DNA from: Ruminococcus sp.
GTDB taxonomy: Bacteria > Bacillota > Clostridia > Oscillospirales > Ruminococcaceae
Assembly: GCA_017960805.1 (NCBI GenBank)
Contig: JAGCYM010000039.1
Location: 1-56,297, forward strand
Length of the DNA: 56,297 nucleotides
Direction: 5' to 3'
Shown: piece by piece, positions 1-7,055 of the stretch
How the letters are laid out: the number at the start of each line of letters is the position of its first letter
How positions within the stretch are numbered: position 1 is the first letter of the stretch
The notes under the pieces: model-generated
Told to the model about the DNA's origin: nothing
Databases searched by the model: none
The model's input: the letters and a program-made list of their open reading frames with translations, nothing else
Program-made: the position numbers and the translations under genes

Positions 1-791
1 ACCTGCTTGCAGACAACGATTTTCTGGATGATCGGTGCGGGAGCAGAAACATAACCGGTTCTGAATCCTGATGAAATGAGCTTTGAGAATGTACTTGAAT
101 ATATAACCCTTCCTTCAGTATCAAGGCTCTTGATTGTCGGAACGTTTTCACCGGCAAAACGAAGTTCACCGTATGGGTCATCTTCAAGTATGATGAAGTC
201 ATATCTGCATGCGAGTTCGTATACAGTCTTGCGCTTGGCAAGTGACATTGTACGGCCTGTCGGATTCTGGAAGTTCGGAATCAGATAGAGTATTTTAACA
301 TTTGGCTGAGTTTTCAGTGCGTTTTCAAGCTTTTCGAGATTGATACCATCATCATCCATATCAACGCCGACAAGGTTGACATTGTATGAGCGGAACGCAT
401 TGAGCGAACCTATAAAACTCGGGGATTCCACGAGAAGGGTATCACCTTCGTTGAGAAGCACCTTGCATGAAAGCTCATTCGCCTGCTGGCCTCCTGATGT
501 TATGATAAGATCATCAAATTCTTTGTGAAAGCAGCCTTTTGTTTCCATCCAGCTCTTGAGGAATTCACGGAGAGGTGTATATCCCTCAGTTACACTGTAC
601 TGGAGAGCCAGTATGGGATCATCTCGCAGAAGCTCTGCGGATATTTCGGCTATTCTTTCCTTCGGAAAAGCTTCCGGAGCAGGGTTGCCTGCAGCAAAGG
701 AAATGACCTCAGGATCTGCTGTGAACTTTAGGATCTCTCTGATAGCAGATGCTTTCAGTCCGCTGACTTTATCGGAAAATTTATATTCCAT
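1..791 (-). CDS. PLP-dependent class I/II aminotransferase, 3' end missing
   Basis: Fold-type I aminotransferase of the LysN/2-aminoadipate or MocR-like branch, without an N-terminal helix-turn-helix. The 263 visible residues start MEYKFSDKVSGLKASAIRE and run off the window edge; full family members are about 390-400 residues. Visible hallmarks are FAAGNPAPEAFP near residue 33, ITSGGQQANEL, PNFQNPTGRTMS (the substrate/PLP-contact NPTG motif), ILEDDPYGELRF, and the Schiff-base region STFSKLISSGFRTGY with the PLP lysine in FSK. The start at 791 follows a GAAAAGGATGG purine stretch. It is transcribed alone and divergently from the flippase gene. The substrate cannot be settled from sequence; general amino-acid or 2-aminoadipate transamination is the family's usual role. 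Confidence 0.88.
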   Translation of the reverse strand, partial: MEYKFSDKVSGLKASAIREILKFTADPEVISFAAGNPAPEAFPKERIAEISAELLRDDPILALQYSVTEGYTPLREFLKSWMETKGCFHKEFDDLIITSGGQQANELSCKVLLNEGDTLLVESPSFIGSLNAFRSYNVNLVGVDMDDDGINLEKLENALKTQPNVKILYLIPNFQNPTGRTMSLAKRKTVYELACRYDFIILEDDPYGELRFAGENVPTIKSLDTEGRVIYSSTFSKLISSGFRTGYVSAPAPIIQKIVVCKQ

Positions 792-826
792 TTATTATCC
801 ATCCTTTTCAAGTAGTCTATTTGATA

Positions 827-840
827 ATTAGCCAGCTAAT
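827..840. promoter_or_regulatory. 14-bp perfect inverted repeat over the aminotransferase start site
   Basis: ATTAGC-CA-GCTAAT is a perfect 6-2-6 dyad directly downstream of the minus-strand -10 box, so a bound repressor would cover the transcription start. The dyad is seen; the operator role is inferred from position only. Confidence 0.4.
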
Positions 841-869
841 ATTATACCACAATACAAAGAAAAAAGCAA
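841..869 (-). promoter_or_regulatory. Promoter of the aminotransferase gene
   Basis: On the minus strand, TTGCTT (864-869) and TATAAT (841-846) are separated by exactly 17 bases, a sigma-A type promoter. The predicted transcript starts near 834, about 43 bases before the start codon, inside an inverted repeat. Confidence 0.7.
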
Positions 870-1136
870 TAATAACAGGCTATTTTTTCAAGCCCAAGGC
901 TATTCTTGGAGGATTATATAAGAACAATGAATAATGGTTGGTCAAAATGCAGAATATTCCACCTGACCTTCAAGATTTTTTAGCCAAATAATTGTGACGC
1001 ATTAACATAGAGCTTTTTGAATGAGGTATTAGGATGAAAATATTAAGAATACCTATAAAGATCTGAATGGCTTCGTCTTTCATATTCCTGCAGTTTTCGG
1101 CATATTCTGTATGGAATACGTTCAGGAGGCGCAGTG
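870..1136. other. Intergenic region upstream of the flippase gene
   Basis: Together with 792-869 this forms a 345-base gap between divergent genes. Apart from the minus-strand promoter and dyad, I see only a weak CCAAG/CTTGG hairpin (about 901-920), a 14-codon ORF at 947-991 without a ribosome-binding site, and a strong AGGAGG at 1124-1129 serving the next gene. No convincing + strand promoter was found. Confidence 0.5.
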
Positions 1137-2744
1137 ATGAAAAAGCAGAACATACTGAAAGGCTCGATAATACTCATGATATCGGCAGTAGTAGCAAAGG
1201 GCTTTGGAGCGTTGTTCAAGATACCTCTTACAAACCTTCTCGGCGGCGTTGGCATGAGCTATTTCAGCTGTGCATACAATCTTTTTCTGCCTGTGTATGC
1301 TTTGACGGCCACAGGACTTTCTTCAGCAGTGGCACGGATGACTGCTCAGAGTGCTGCTTTGGGAATGTATGACAATATACGCAGGATAAGGAGTACTGCG
1401 CTGCTTTTGTTTACGGTGATCGGCGTTTTAGGGAGTTTTGCTATAGTTTTGCTGGCGTTCCCGTTCAGCGTGATGTCCACAGGAGGAACAGAGTCAGTTC
1501 TGGCTCTTATGATGATAGCACCTTCGGTATTGTTCGGATGTGTTATAGCAGTTGAGCGTGGTTACTACGAAGGCTTGAGCAATATGTATCCGACAGCGAT
1601 TTCACAGGCGGTTGAAAGTGTTGTAAAGGTAGTAGCAGGATTATGTCTCTGTAACTATGTTAACTCGAATGGGAGCAGGATAATGGCGCATTTCTCATTT
1701 ATTTCTGATGTTCGAGCTCTGTCTGCAGCAGCAGGAATACTTGGAGTTTCAATGTCTTCATTCGGCGCAATGCTGTTCCTGATGTTATTGGCAGTATTTG
1801 GGAAAAAACACAGTAACGGAGAATCGCTAGTGTATTCCCGTTTAAGAATATCGCAGGAACTATTGAAAACATCGCTTCCGGTTGGAGTGAGTTCTGTTGT
1901 GACTAATCTGACTTCAATTGTTGATATGTGGACAATGATAGTTTGCATCACGCATTTCGGTTGCAGGATGTTTGTTCCTGCTTCGGTAGTTGATGAGGAT
2001 ATACCGTATTTCGTTTATGGATCGTTTTCCGGAATTGCTCTGACTGTGTTCAATCTGGTTCCTTCAGTTACAAATATGCTTGGGAAAGGTGCGCTTCCAT
2101 CAATAACATCGGCATGGGCTGAAAGAAATCATTCTGCTCTGGAGAAGGGAACGTTACAGGCTCTCATGACAGCGGCTGTAATATCAGTTCCTTCAGCTTT
2201 CGGACTAGGAGTCCTGGCACCGGAAATACTGCATATGCTTTTTCCTAAGCAAAGTGAAGAAGTTGAGATTTCTGTTTCTGCATTGAGACTTCTTATGCCT
2301 GGAATGGTATGTCTTTGCCTTTCATATCCTGTATTCAGCCTTTTACAGGCAATCGGCATGCCTTTTGTTCCACTGAAGATCATGCTCGCGGGAACTGCTT
2401 TGAAACTCGCTGGTAATATTGTTCTCATTCCGGTGATGGGGGTGAATGGTGCGGCTTTATCAACATCAGTTTGTTATTTGGTGATACTGATTGCTTCATT
2501 GGTAGTGTATGTTAATAGATCCGGAATTGATCTGCCTTTGTCACCATTTTTGAAAGTACTATATGCTGGAGTTATGTGCGGGGGCAGTTCATATCTTGCA
2601 ACAGGGATCTGTTTCAGAGTAGTACTGGTGAAATCGATAGCTCTTGTGGTTCCTATAGTAACTGGTGCGGGAATATATTTCCTTTCGCTTGCCATTTTGT
2701 CAGCTGGACAAAAAAGAGGACCGTCGTCTGACTGTCCTCTGTGA
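1137..2744 (+). CDS. SpoVB/MurJ-type polysaccharide flippase (MOP superfamily)
   Basis: Integral membrane protein of 535 residues, the usual length for SpoVB/MATE-like lipid-linked oligosaccharide flippases, which move undecaprenyl-linked precursors across the cytoplasmic membrane. The N-terminus (ILKGSIILMISAVVAKGFGA, then IPLTNLLGG and YNLFLPVYALTATGLSSAVA) is the typical first transmembrane pair, and about 12-14 hydrophobic segments follow. ATG at 1137 is preferred because AGGAGG (1124-1129) lies 7 bases upstream; an in-frame GTG at 1134 is the alternative. Its last codons double as a terminator for the opposing lipoprotein gene. Whether it serves sporulation, peptidoglycan or an exopolysaccharide is not shown by its neighbours. 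Confidence 0.85.
   Translation: MKKQNILKGSIILMISAVVAKGFGALFKIPLTNLLGGVGMSYFSCAYNLFLPVYALTATGLSSAVARMTAQSAALGMYDNIRRIRSTALLLFTVIGVLGSFAIVLLAFPFSVMSTGGTESVLALMMIAPSVLFGCVIAVERGYYEGLSNMYPTAISQAVESVVKVVAGLCLCNYVNSNGSRIMAHFSFISDVRALSAAAGILGVSMSSFGAMLFLMLLAVFGKKHSNGESLVYSRLRISQELLKTSLPVGVSSVVTNLTSIVDMWTMIVCITHFGCRMFVPASVVDEDIPYFVYGSFSGIALTVFNLVPSVTNMLGKGALPSITSAWAERNHSALEKGTLQALMTAAVISVPSAFGLGVLAPEILHMLFPKQSEEVEISVSALRLLMPGMVCLCLSYPVFSLLQAIGMPFVPLKIMLAGTALKLAGNIVLIPVMGVNGAALSTSVCYLVILIASLVVYVNRSGIDLPLSPFLKVLYAGVMCGGSSYLATGICFRVVLVKSIALVVPIVTGAGIYFLSLAILSAGQKRGPSSDCPL
2715..2740 (-). terminator. Intrinsic terminator of the lipoprotein gene, inside the flippase 3' end
   Basis: AGAGGAC (2715-2721) pairs with GTCCTCT (2734-2740) around a 12-base loop. 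Read on the minus strand, the stem is followed by a run of six or so T residues, the correct polarity for the gene ending at 2760. On the + strand the stem is followed by a gap and then AT-rich sequence, so it may also weakly stop the flippase transcript. Confidence 0.7.
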
Positions 2745-2759
2745 TGATATATTTATATT

Positions 2760-3353
2760 TTATTTTGATAATGTTACGATGTCATTGCTTGTGACATTGA
2801 CCTTAATTACATCAGGTGTGTTTTGAGGATCATTGAGCGTCGGGAAGAAGCATACAGTGAAATCCGTAACACTGTCTGCTACAGCAAAACCTCCAATAAT
2901 ACCACTGAACTTTCCGCTTGCGGGTACAGTGAATGGGCTGGGGATGTATCCGTCTATATTATTGGTTGCGTAGAGCTGACTTCCTACATGATAGTGAATC
3001 TCGCTTCCATCGCTGAGAAGAAGATAGAAATTGTTGATCATGCTAAGATCGTACTCTTTGTCAGTAGCATTATCTATAGTTACATCCAGGTATATGTAGC
3101 GTTCGTTCTTGTCGTTGTGTGTTCCTGCGTCGATGACTCTGTTAAGTGTAAAGTCAGTTTTATTGGCGTTTGCTTTTTCAGAAATTGCGGCAGTGACTTC
3201 GTTGCTTGCACGGCCCTCGTTATTGGGGTTGATTGTTGTTTCCTGAGATGTCACTGACATCGGTCTGCTGGTATTGCCGTCAGAGCAGCTGACAGCTGAT
3301 GTTAAAGCCATAGCCGCACAAAGAATAAGTGCGGTAATTTTATATCTTCTCAT
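2760..3353 (-). CDS. Small lipoprotein with a DUF4352-like beta-sandwich domain
   Basis: 197 residues with a lipoprotein-type signal (MRRYKITALILCAAMALTSA, then VSC at about residue 23), a low-complexity Thr/Asn/Glu linker to about residue 65, and a C-terminal domain. That domain carries the pattern seen in DUF4352/immunoprotective extracellular folds: YIYLDVTIDNATDKEYDLS, FYLLLSDGSE, and FTVPASGKFSGIIGGFAV, compatible with a ligand- or surface-associated Ig-like sandwich. The start is supported by GGAGG 11 bases upstream. The lipobox is weak (A-V-S-C). It forms its own transcription unit with a near-consensus promoter and terminator. No specific function is known. Confidence 0.75.
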   Translation of the reverse strand: MRRYKITALILCAAMALTSAVSCSDGNTSRPMSVTSQETTINPNNEGRASNEVTAAISEKANANKTDFTLNRVIDAGTHNDKNERYIYLDVTIDNATDKEYDLSMINNFYLLLSDGSEIHYHVGSQLYATNNIDGYIPSPFTVPASGKFSGIIGGFAVADSVTDFTVCFFPTLNDPQNTPDVIKVNVTSNDIVTLSK

Positions 3354-3405
3354 TATATGAGCCTCCGTTCAGAGCTGGGGATTAAATCGCTTAACGCGCT
3401 TTCTT

Positions 3406-3435
3406 AGTATACCACAACGATATCATTCGTGTCAA
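3406..3435 (-). promoter_or_regulatory. Promoter of the lipoprotein gene
   Basis: Minus strand TTGACA (3430-3435) and TATACT (3406-3411) with an 18-base spacer; a consensus -35 box. The start would fall near 3399, giving a leader of about 45 bases. Confidence 0.75.
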
Positions 3436-3483
3436 GAGTCATATGTGCTGAAAAACGGCTGATTTAAGCCCTGCAAAAGAAAA

Positions 3484-3507
3484 ACGGCTATCCTTTCGGA
3501 TAGCCGT
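3484..3507 (-). terminator. Intrinsic terminator of the ferredoxin gene
   Basis: A perfect 10-bp stem, ACGGCTATCC/GGATAGCCGT, with a TTTC loop. On the minus strand it is followed by a T-rich run and lies 20 bases past the ferredoxin stop codon. Confidence 0.9.
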
Positions 3508-3527
3508 CAGCATTTTCGTGTCTGAAA

Positions 3528-3698
3528 TTACTCAGCAGAAGGAGCGCCTACTGGGCAAACACCTGCACAAGCGCCGCACTCTACGCAAGCGTCAGCGTCG
3601 ATAACGTATTTTCCATCGCCTTCTGAGATAGCGCCTACAGGGCATTCGCCTGCACAAGCACCACAGCTAACACAATCGTCTGAAATCTTATATGCCAT
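3528..3698 (-). CDS. 2[4Fe-4S] ferredoxin, 56 residues
   Basis: Clostridial-type small ferredoxin, a low-potential electron carrier of the anaerobic cytoplasm (pyruvate:ferredoxin oxidoreductase, hydrogenase and similar partners). The protein starts MAYKISDDCVSCGACAGECP and has two CxxCxxCxxxCP cluster motifs: Cys9, 12, 15 and 19, and Cys38, 41, 44 and 48. Each motif supplies three ligands to one cluster and one to the other, as in the family. The 56-residue length is typical. GGAGG lies 12 bases before the ATG. It is monocistronic, with its own promoter, a leader stem-loop and a terminator, as expected for a highly expressed carrier. Confidence 0.97.
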   Translation of the reverse strand: MAYKISDDCVSCGACAGECPVGAISEGDGKYVIDADACVECGACAGVCPVGAPSAE

Positions 3699-3724
3699 AA
3701 TTAAAGCACCTCCGTAGAATATTC

Positions 3725-3740
3725 AGGAGCTTCCGCTCCT
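3725..3740 (-). promoter_or_regulatory. 5'-leader stem-loop of the ferredoxin mRNA
   Basis: AGGAGC/GCTCCT six-bp stem with a four-base loop that reads GGAA on the transcribed strand, a GNRA tetraloop. It lies near the 5' end of the predicted transcript and could protect it from decay; that role is inferred. Confidence 0.45.
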
Positions 3741-3749
3741 CTGTTTTCT

Positions 3750-3777
3750 ATTGTAACATAAAGGCGAAGAAAATCAA
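3750..3777 (-). promoter_or_regulatory. Promoter of the ferredoxin gene
   Basis: Minus strand TTGATT (3772-3777) and TACAAT (3750-3755) with a 16-base spacer. The predicted start is near 3743, just upstream of the leader stem-loop. Confidence 0.6.
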
Positions 3778-3846
3778 GATTAATTTGTTAGTTTATGCTT
3801 ACGCGCAATGAAGAATAGCCTTTTTGGTGGATTTTTGCCGAAACTT

Positions 3847-3858
3847 TGACAATTGTCA
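3847..3858. promoter_or_regulatory. 12-bp palindrome upstream of the sugar-binding lipoprotein promoter
   Basis: TGACAATTGTCA is a perfect palindrome 17 bases upstream of the -35 box, centred near -58 relative to the predicted start. This is a position typical of an activator site. Function is inferred. Confidence 0.35.
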
Positions 3859-3875
3859 GCTGTTTCTTCCAGTGC

Positions 3876-3904
3876 TTGACTTAGAAGAAGCGATATAGTA
3901 TAAT
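3876..3904 (+). promoter_or_regulatory. Promoter of the solute-binding lipoprotein gene
   Basis: TTGACT (3876-3881), a 17-base spacer and TATAAT (3899-3904). The start would be near 3911, about 58 bases before the ATG. Confidence 0.8.
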
Positions 3905-3968
3905 AATTGAAGGTTAGAGCGAGTTTGCGTCATTAAGCGAACTCTTAGCCATGGAAGGAGCATTACAA

Positions 3969-5363
3969 ATGAATAGTATAAAAAGGCTTCTTGCGTCAGT
4001 AACAGCTGTAGTCGCTGTAATGGCATCTGCAGTATCGTGTGATAGCGGGAAGACCTCTGAAGACAGCATAGAAGAGGAAACACAGCATGCAACAGAGCCG
4101 GCAACCAAAAATCCTGCAGACATACGCGGGCAGCATATAGTATGGCTGGCTGATTTTGACCTGAATCCGGAAGAGGGTGAAAATCGTTCAACTGCGCTGG
4201 CACTTTTTGAGGATGTGTATGGTGCTAAAATTGATTTTGTGCTTACTCAGCCTGAAGAGAAATATGAGAAACTTGATTCAATGGTTATCTCTGGTGACGA
4301 AGTTGATATGTTCCCTTATGAGCCTGGAGCGGTTCCTGATGGAGTATCAAGGGATCGTTTTGAAGCGCTCGATCCTTATTATGAAATGCTTGGCATGAAT
4401 GAAGGAATCTGGAATGATATGAACAACATCATAGATAAGCTTGCTTATAAAGGAAGTCATTATGTTGTTCCGTATGATGTATCAGATCCGTCTGTTCTTA
4501 TTTACAGCAGAAATATCATCAATGAGCAGGAACTTGGAGATGATCCGTATAAGCTTTATCTTGACGGAAAATGGGACTGGGATGCATTCATATCCATAAT
4601 GGAGAATTATGTTTCAAAAGCTCCCGAGGGCAAGAAGAGGTATGGAATATGCGGAGATATCGGAAGTTCGCTTCTCAGTTCTACGGGACAGACAGTTGTC
4701 GGGTTTGATGGAAGCAGTCTTGTAAATAACATTTCTGATCCTTCTATTGAAAAAGCTGGTCAGCTGATGGAGGAGATTGCTTCAAAGAAGTTATATGATT
4801 CTGACTGGAAAGACGGCTTCCCAGGAGATAAGACTTCACTTTTCTATTCCGGAGGCAGCTGGTCTCTAAGTGTGTCAAATGGTAATAATCCTAATTCAGA
4901 TCTTATGGTTGTTCCGTTCCCAAAGCCTTCTGGTATGGATAGTTACAGCATTCCTTGCATTCTGAACGCGAGAATGCTTGTAAAGAACTCAGCAAAGGGA
5001 GCTGCGGTAGCAACATATATCAAGTGCGAGAGAGTTGCCGCTTCGCGTGAGGATTATAAATCTGCAGCGAAGGAACTTGCTCTTACAGAGAAGAAAATCA
5101 GCGATGAAAAGACGAATTTCATTACTGAGGAGCAGTATGATGCTCTTGAGAGTTATAAGGAAGTATTTAAGTCAAAGCCTGTCATTGATATTGCTTACGG
5201 AATGGGTGAGAGAATGTATGGCAACGGAGACTATTCATATGAGACGCGTGGAGTGATGGATAACCTTACGACTGCTGTTCTTGAAGGAAAGATAGGCACA
5301 TGGAGTGAATTGCGAGATGCGTGGAGCGATGTGATTGACAGCGAAGTAAGCCGATTCAATTAA
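3969..5363 (+). CDS. Extracellular solute-binding lipoprotein, carbohydrate-type (SBP family 1)
   Basis: 464-residue exported receptor resembling the binding component of sugar ABC importers. The N-terminus MNSIKRLLASVTAVVAVMAS ends in a signal with Cys near residue 24 (SAVSC), followed by a Ser/Glu/Thr linker. The mature part contains features of the family: ALALFEDVYGAKIDFVL (first lobe strand), YDVSDPSVLIYSRNI (hinge region), KWDWDAFISIMENY and FYSGGSWSLSVS. ATG at 3969 is chosen over the in-frame ATG at 3951 because AAGGAG (3955-3960) sits 8 bases upstream and the signal peptide begins here. No permease or ATPase gene is adjacent, so it must share a transporter encoded elsewhere or act as a surface sugar binder. 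Confidence 0.85.
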   Translation: MNSIKRLLASVTAVVAVMASAVSCDSGKTSEDSIEEETQHATEPATKNPADIRGQHIVWLADFDLNPEEGENRSTALALFEDVYGAKIDFVLTQPEEKYEKLDSMVISGDEVDMFPYEPGAVPDGVSRDRFEALDPYYEMLGMNEGIWNDMNNIIDKLAYKGSHYVVPYDVSDPSVLIYSRNIINEQELGDDPYKLYLDGKWDWDAFISIMENYVSKAPEGKKRYGICGDIGSSLLSSTGQTVVGFDGSSLVNNISDPSIEKAGQLMEEIASKKLYDSDWKDGFPGDKTSLFYSGGSWSLSVSNGNNPNSDLMVVPFPKPSGMDSYSIPCILNARMLVKNSAKGAAVATYIKCERVAASREDYKSAAKELALTEKKISDEKTNFITEEQYDALESYKEVFKSKPVIDIAYGMGERMYGNGDYSYETRGVMDNLTTAVLEGKIGTWSELRDAWSDVIDSEVSRFN

Positions 5364-5666
5364 GTTTTTTGAGACAGCGGTAATCAGTGCTCTTGTTAAG
5401 AATGTCGGTATATTATTCCTTTCTTGAGAGGCTTTAAAAGTTGAGCATAGTATTGGGCTTTTTCGGGAGAAGAAGTGATGGCCTGTCAGGGTATGTAACT
5501 ATTATTAATGGAACACTGTTTGTGCACAATAAACAAAACAGATGTGTCTTTTACAGCAATGTGTAAAAATTTTCGAAAGTGCGTGACTTTTTTAAGCCCT
5601 TGTGTTATAATGTTATCAAAGAATTATTCTTTTGTTAAGATATAAAAATAAAGGAAGGAATAAAGT
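5364..5666 (+). other. Gap with promoter for the Big_2-like gene
   Basis: The 303 bases hold no convincing gene. A promoter GTGACT (5583-5588), 17 bases, TATAAT (5606-5611) precedes the next gene, and a 10-bp palindrome TTGTGCACAA lies at 5520-5529. I see no clear terminator for the upstream gene; the TTTTTT after its stop codon is not preceded by a stable stem. Confidence 0.55.
5583..5611 (+). promoter_or_regulatory. Promoter of the Big_2-like membrane protein gene
   Basis: GTGACT, 17 bases, TATAAT. The -10 box is perfect and the -35 differs from TTGACT by one base. The start is near 5618. Confidence 0.6.
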
Positions 5667-6281
5667 ATGGACAACAGAAGACGTGTTACACGTAAGGTGC
5701 TTAGACAAAGGCAGCTGGGGGCGCTTGCAGTCATAGCGTTCATCGTGTTGCTGTTTGTCGTACTTCTAGCAAAATGTACTAAAAACGCAGGTGAAGGAAG
5801 CAGTACAAAAGCTTCCGCAACCACAACTACTGTAACTACCGTGCCTGAGGTGACCGTTCCTATAGAAACTACAACTGAAGTTACTACAGTTGTAGTAAAT
5901 CCCAAGGCTTCAAATGTTAAGCTTTCAAAGCGTGAGCTCTTCCTTGATATCGGAGAGACTGACGTTCCGATAATCCAGAGCTACCCGGATCAGGGCACTG
6001 GCGAATCTGATGAGGTTTGGAAGTCAATGGATCCTACAATAGCTGTTGTTAACGCTTCCGGATATATTACTGGTGTATCCAAGGGACAGACATACATAAT
6101 CTTAAGCTTTAAGAATTATCCTGACATTGAGATAGAGATCAAGGTAAATGTCGGCGGGGCAGATACTCCGGCTCTTGCTACAACATCAGTTCTTGATTCA
6201 AATAATCCTCTTGCAACAACGACCACAACAGTTGTAAACGCAGGAGTAGCTGCTCTTCCAAAGAACGAAGCGCTTGCATAA
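5667..6281 (+). CDS. Membrane-anchored protein with a bacterial Ig-like (Big_2) domain
   Basis: 204 residues: a basic cytoplasmic tail (MDNRRRVTRKVLRQRQ), one transmembrane anchor (residues about 18-36), a Thr/Val-rich linker (about 50-77), an Ig-like domain and a second Thr-rich tail. The Ig domain shows the Big_2 order KLSKRELFLDIGET, VWKSMDPTIAVVNASGYITG and GVSKGQTYIILSF, the classic W..S..P.IA.V...G.ITG..KG motif found in cell-surface adhesion proteins. It is expected to sit outside the membrane. The start follows AAGGAAGGA. It is monocistronic with promoter and terminator. The binding partner is unknown. Confidence 0.8.
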   Translation: MDNRRRVTRKVLRQRQLGALAVIAFIVLLFVVLLAKCTKNAGEGSSTKASATTTTVTTVPEVTVPIETTTEVTTVVVNPKASNVKLSKRELFLDIGETDVPIIQSYPDQGTGESDEVWKSMDPTIAVVNASGYITGVSKGQTYIILSFKNYPDIEIEIKVNVGGADTPALATTSVLDSNNPLATTTTTVVNAGVAALPKNEALA

Positions 6282-6290
6282 CAGAAAGAT

Positions 6291-6327
6291 ATCGGTACCT
6301 TGTCATACGACTTGGTACCGATTTTTT
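6291..6327 (+). terminator. Intrinsic terminator after the Big_2-like gene
   Basis: ATCGGTACC (6291-6299) pairs with GGTACCGAT (6314-6322), with inner GTC/GAC pairing in the loop, followed directly by T5-6. Confidence 0.92.
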
Positions 6328-6377
6328 GTCTGTTCAGAAAAAATATATGAAAAAATAGAAAAAATCTCCGAAAACAC

Positions 6378-6406
6378 TTGATTTTTCCTTTTTTAGGTGG
6401 TATAAT
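6378..6406 (+). promoter_or_regulatory. Promoter of the rimP-nusA-infB operon
   Basis: TTGATT (6378-6383), 17 bases, TATAAT (6401-6406). The start is near 6413, giving a leader of about 110 bases. Confidence 0.82.
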
Positions 6407-6428
6407 ACTAAATGATGATAGTTAGACT

Positions 6429-6452
6429 AAAGACCGGAAACTTCCGGTCTTT
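6429..6452 (+). promoter_or_regulatory. Leader hairpin of the rimP-nusA operon
   Basis: AAAGACCGGAA/TTCCGGTCTTT forms an 11-bp stem about 15 bases into the predicted transcript, without a following T run. It could be a processing or regulatory element (NusA operons are often autoregulated in their leaders) rather than a terminator. Role inferred. Confidence 0.5.
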
Positions 6453-6523
6453 CGTATTGTATCGGGAGAAATGCTTCCGACGGCTATTGCATAAGCTTTA
6501 GAAAGAAAGGAGAAAAGCACCGG

Positions 6524-7000
6524 ATGAAGCTGAAAAAGTTCGGAGGGACAGAGAAAAAAGTCTACGACCTCGTAAAGCCGATTACTGACGAACTCGGATA
6601 TTACCTCTGGGATGTCAATTATGTCAAAGAGGGAGCAATGTGGTATCTGAGGATCTTTATTGACTGTGATGAAGGGATTACGATCGAGGATTGCGAGAGA
6701 GTAACAGCGCCCGTGAACGAGGTGCTCGACGAGGCTGATCCGATACCTCAGCAGTATATGCTTGAAGTCGGTTCTGCAGGACTGGAGAGAGAACTCCTGA
6801 AGGAGGATCACTTCGAAGTCTGTGAGGGAGACAAGGTCAGAATCCGTTTCATTAGAAATGTTGATGGTGAGAAGGAAATCTGCGCCTATCTTGTCGGTGT
6901 CGACAAAAACGAATTGAAAGTTAAGAATGAGGATGATACTGAACGGGTGATACCTCTGGAGGATATCGCTTTTGTAAAGCTGTGGTTCGATTTTGACTGA
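6524..7000 (+). CDS. rimP: Ribosome maturation factor RimP
   Basis: 158 residues, normal for RimP, which helps assemble the 30S subunit. The family's landmarks are present: ELGYYLWDVNYVKEGAMWYL (N-terminal alpha/beta domain), FIDCDEGITIEDCERVT, YMLEVGSAGLERELL (the conserved VSSPGLxRPL-like segment) and a C-terminal Sm-like barrel from about residue 95. AAAGGAG lies about 11 bases before the ATG. First gene of the operon, 55 bases upstream of nusA, the standard arrangement in Firmicutes. Confidence 0.96.
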   Translation: MKLKKFGGTEKKVYDLVKPITDELGYYLWDVNYVKEGAMWYLRIFIDCDEGITIEDCERVTAPVNEVLDEADPIPQQYMLEVGSAGLERELLKEDHFEVCEGDKVRIRFIRNVDGEKEICAYLVGVDKNELKVKNEDDTERVIPLEDIAFVKLWFDFD

Positions 7001-7055
7001 GCCTCAGAAAAAATTCAAGGTTAAGGTAAATATAATATAAACGGAGGAAAATATA

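Noticed and set aside
947-991. 14-codon ORF starting MQNIPPDLQDFLAK
   Set aside because: The peptide looks protein-like and might be a gene remnant, but it has no Shine-Dalgarno or promoter and is too short to support.
2823-3257. 144-residue + strand frame opposite the lipoprotein gene
   Set aside because: Antisense shadow: the minus-strand frame has a signal peptide, RBS, promoter and terminator; this one has none.
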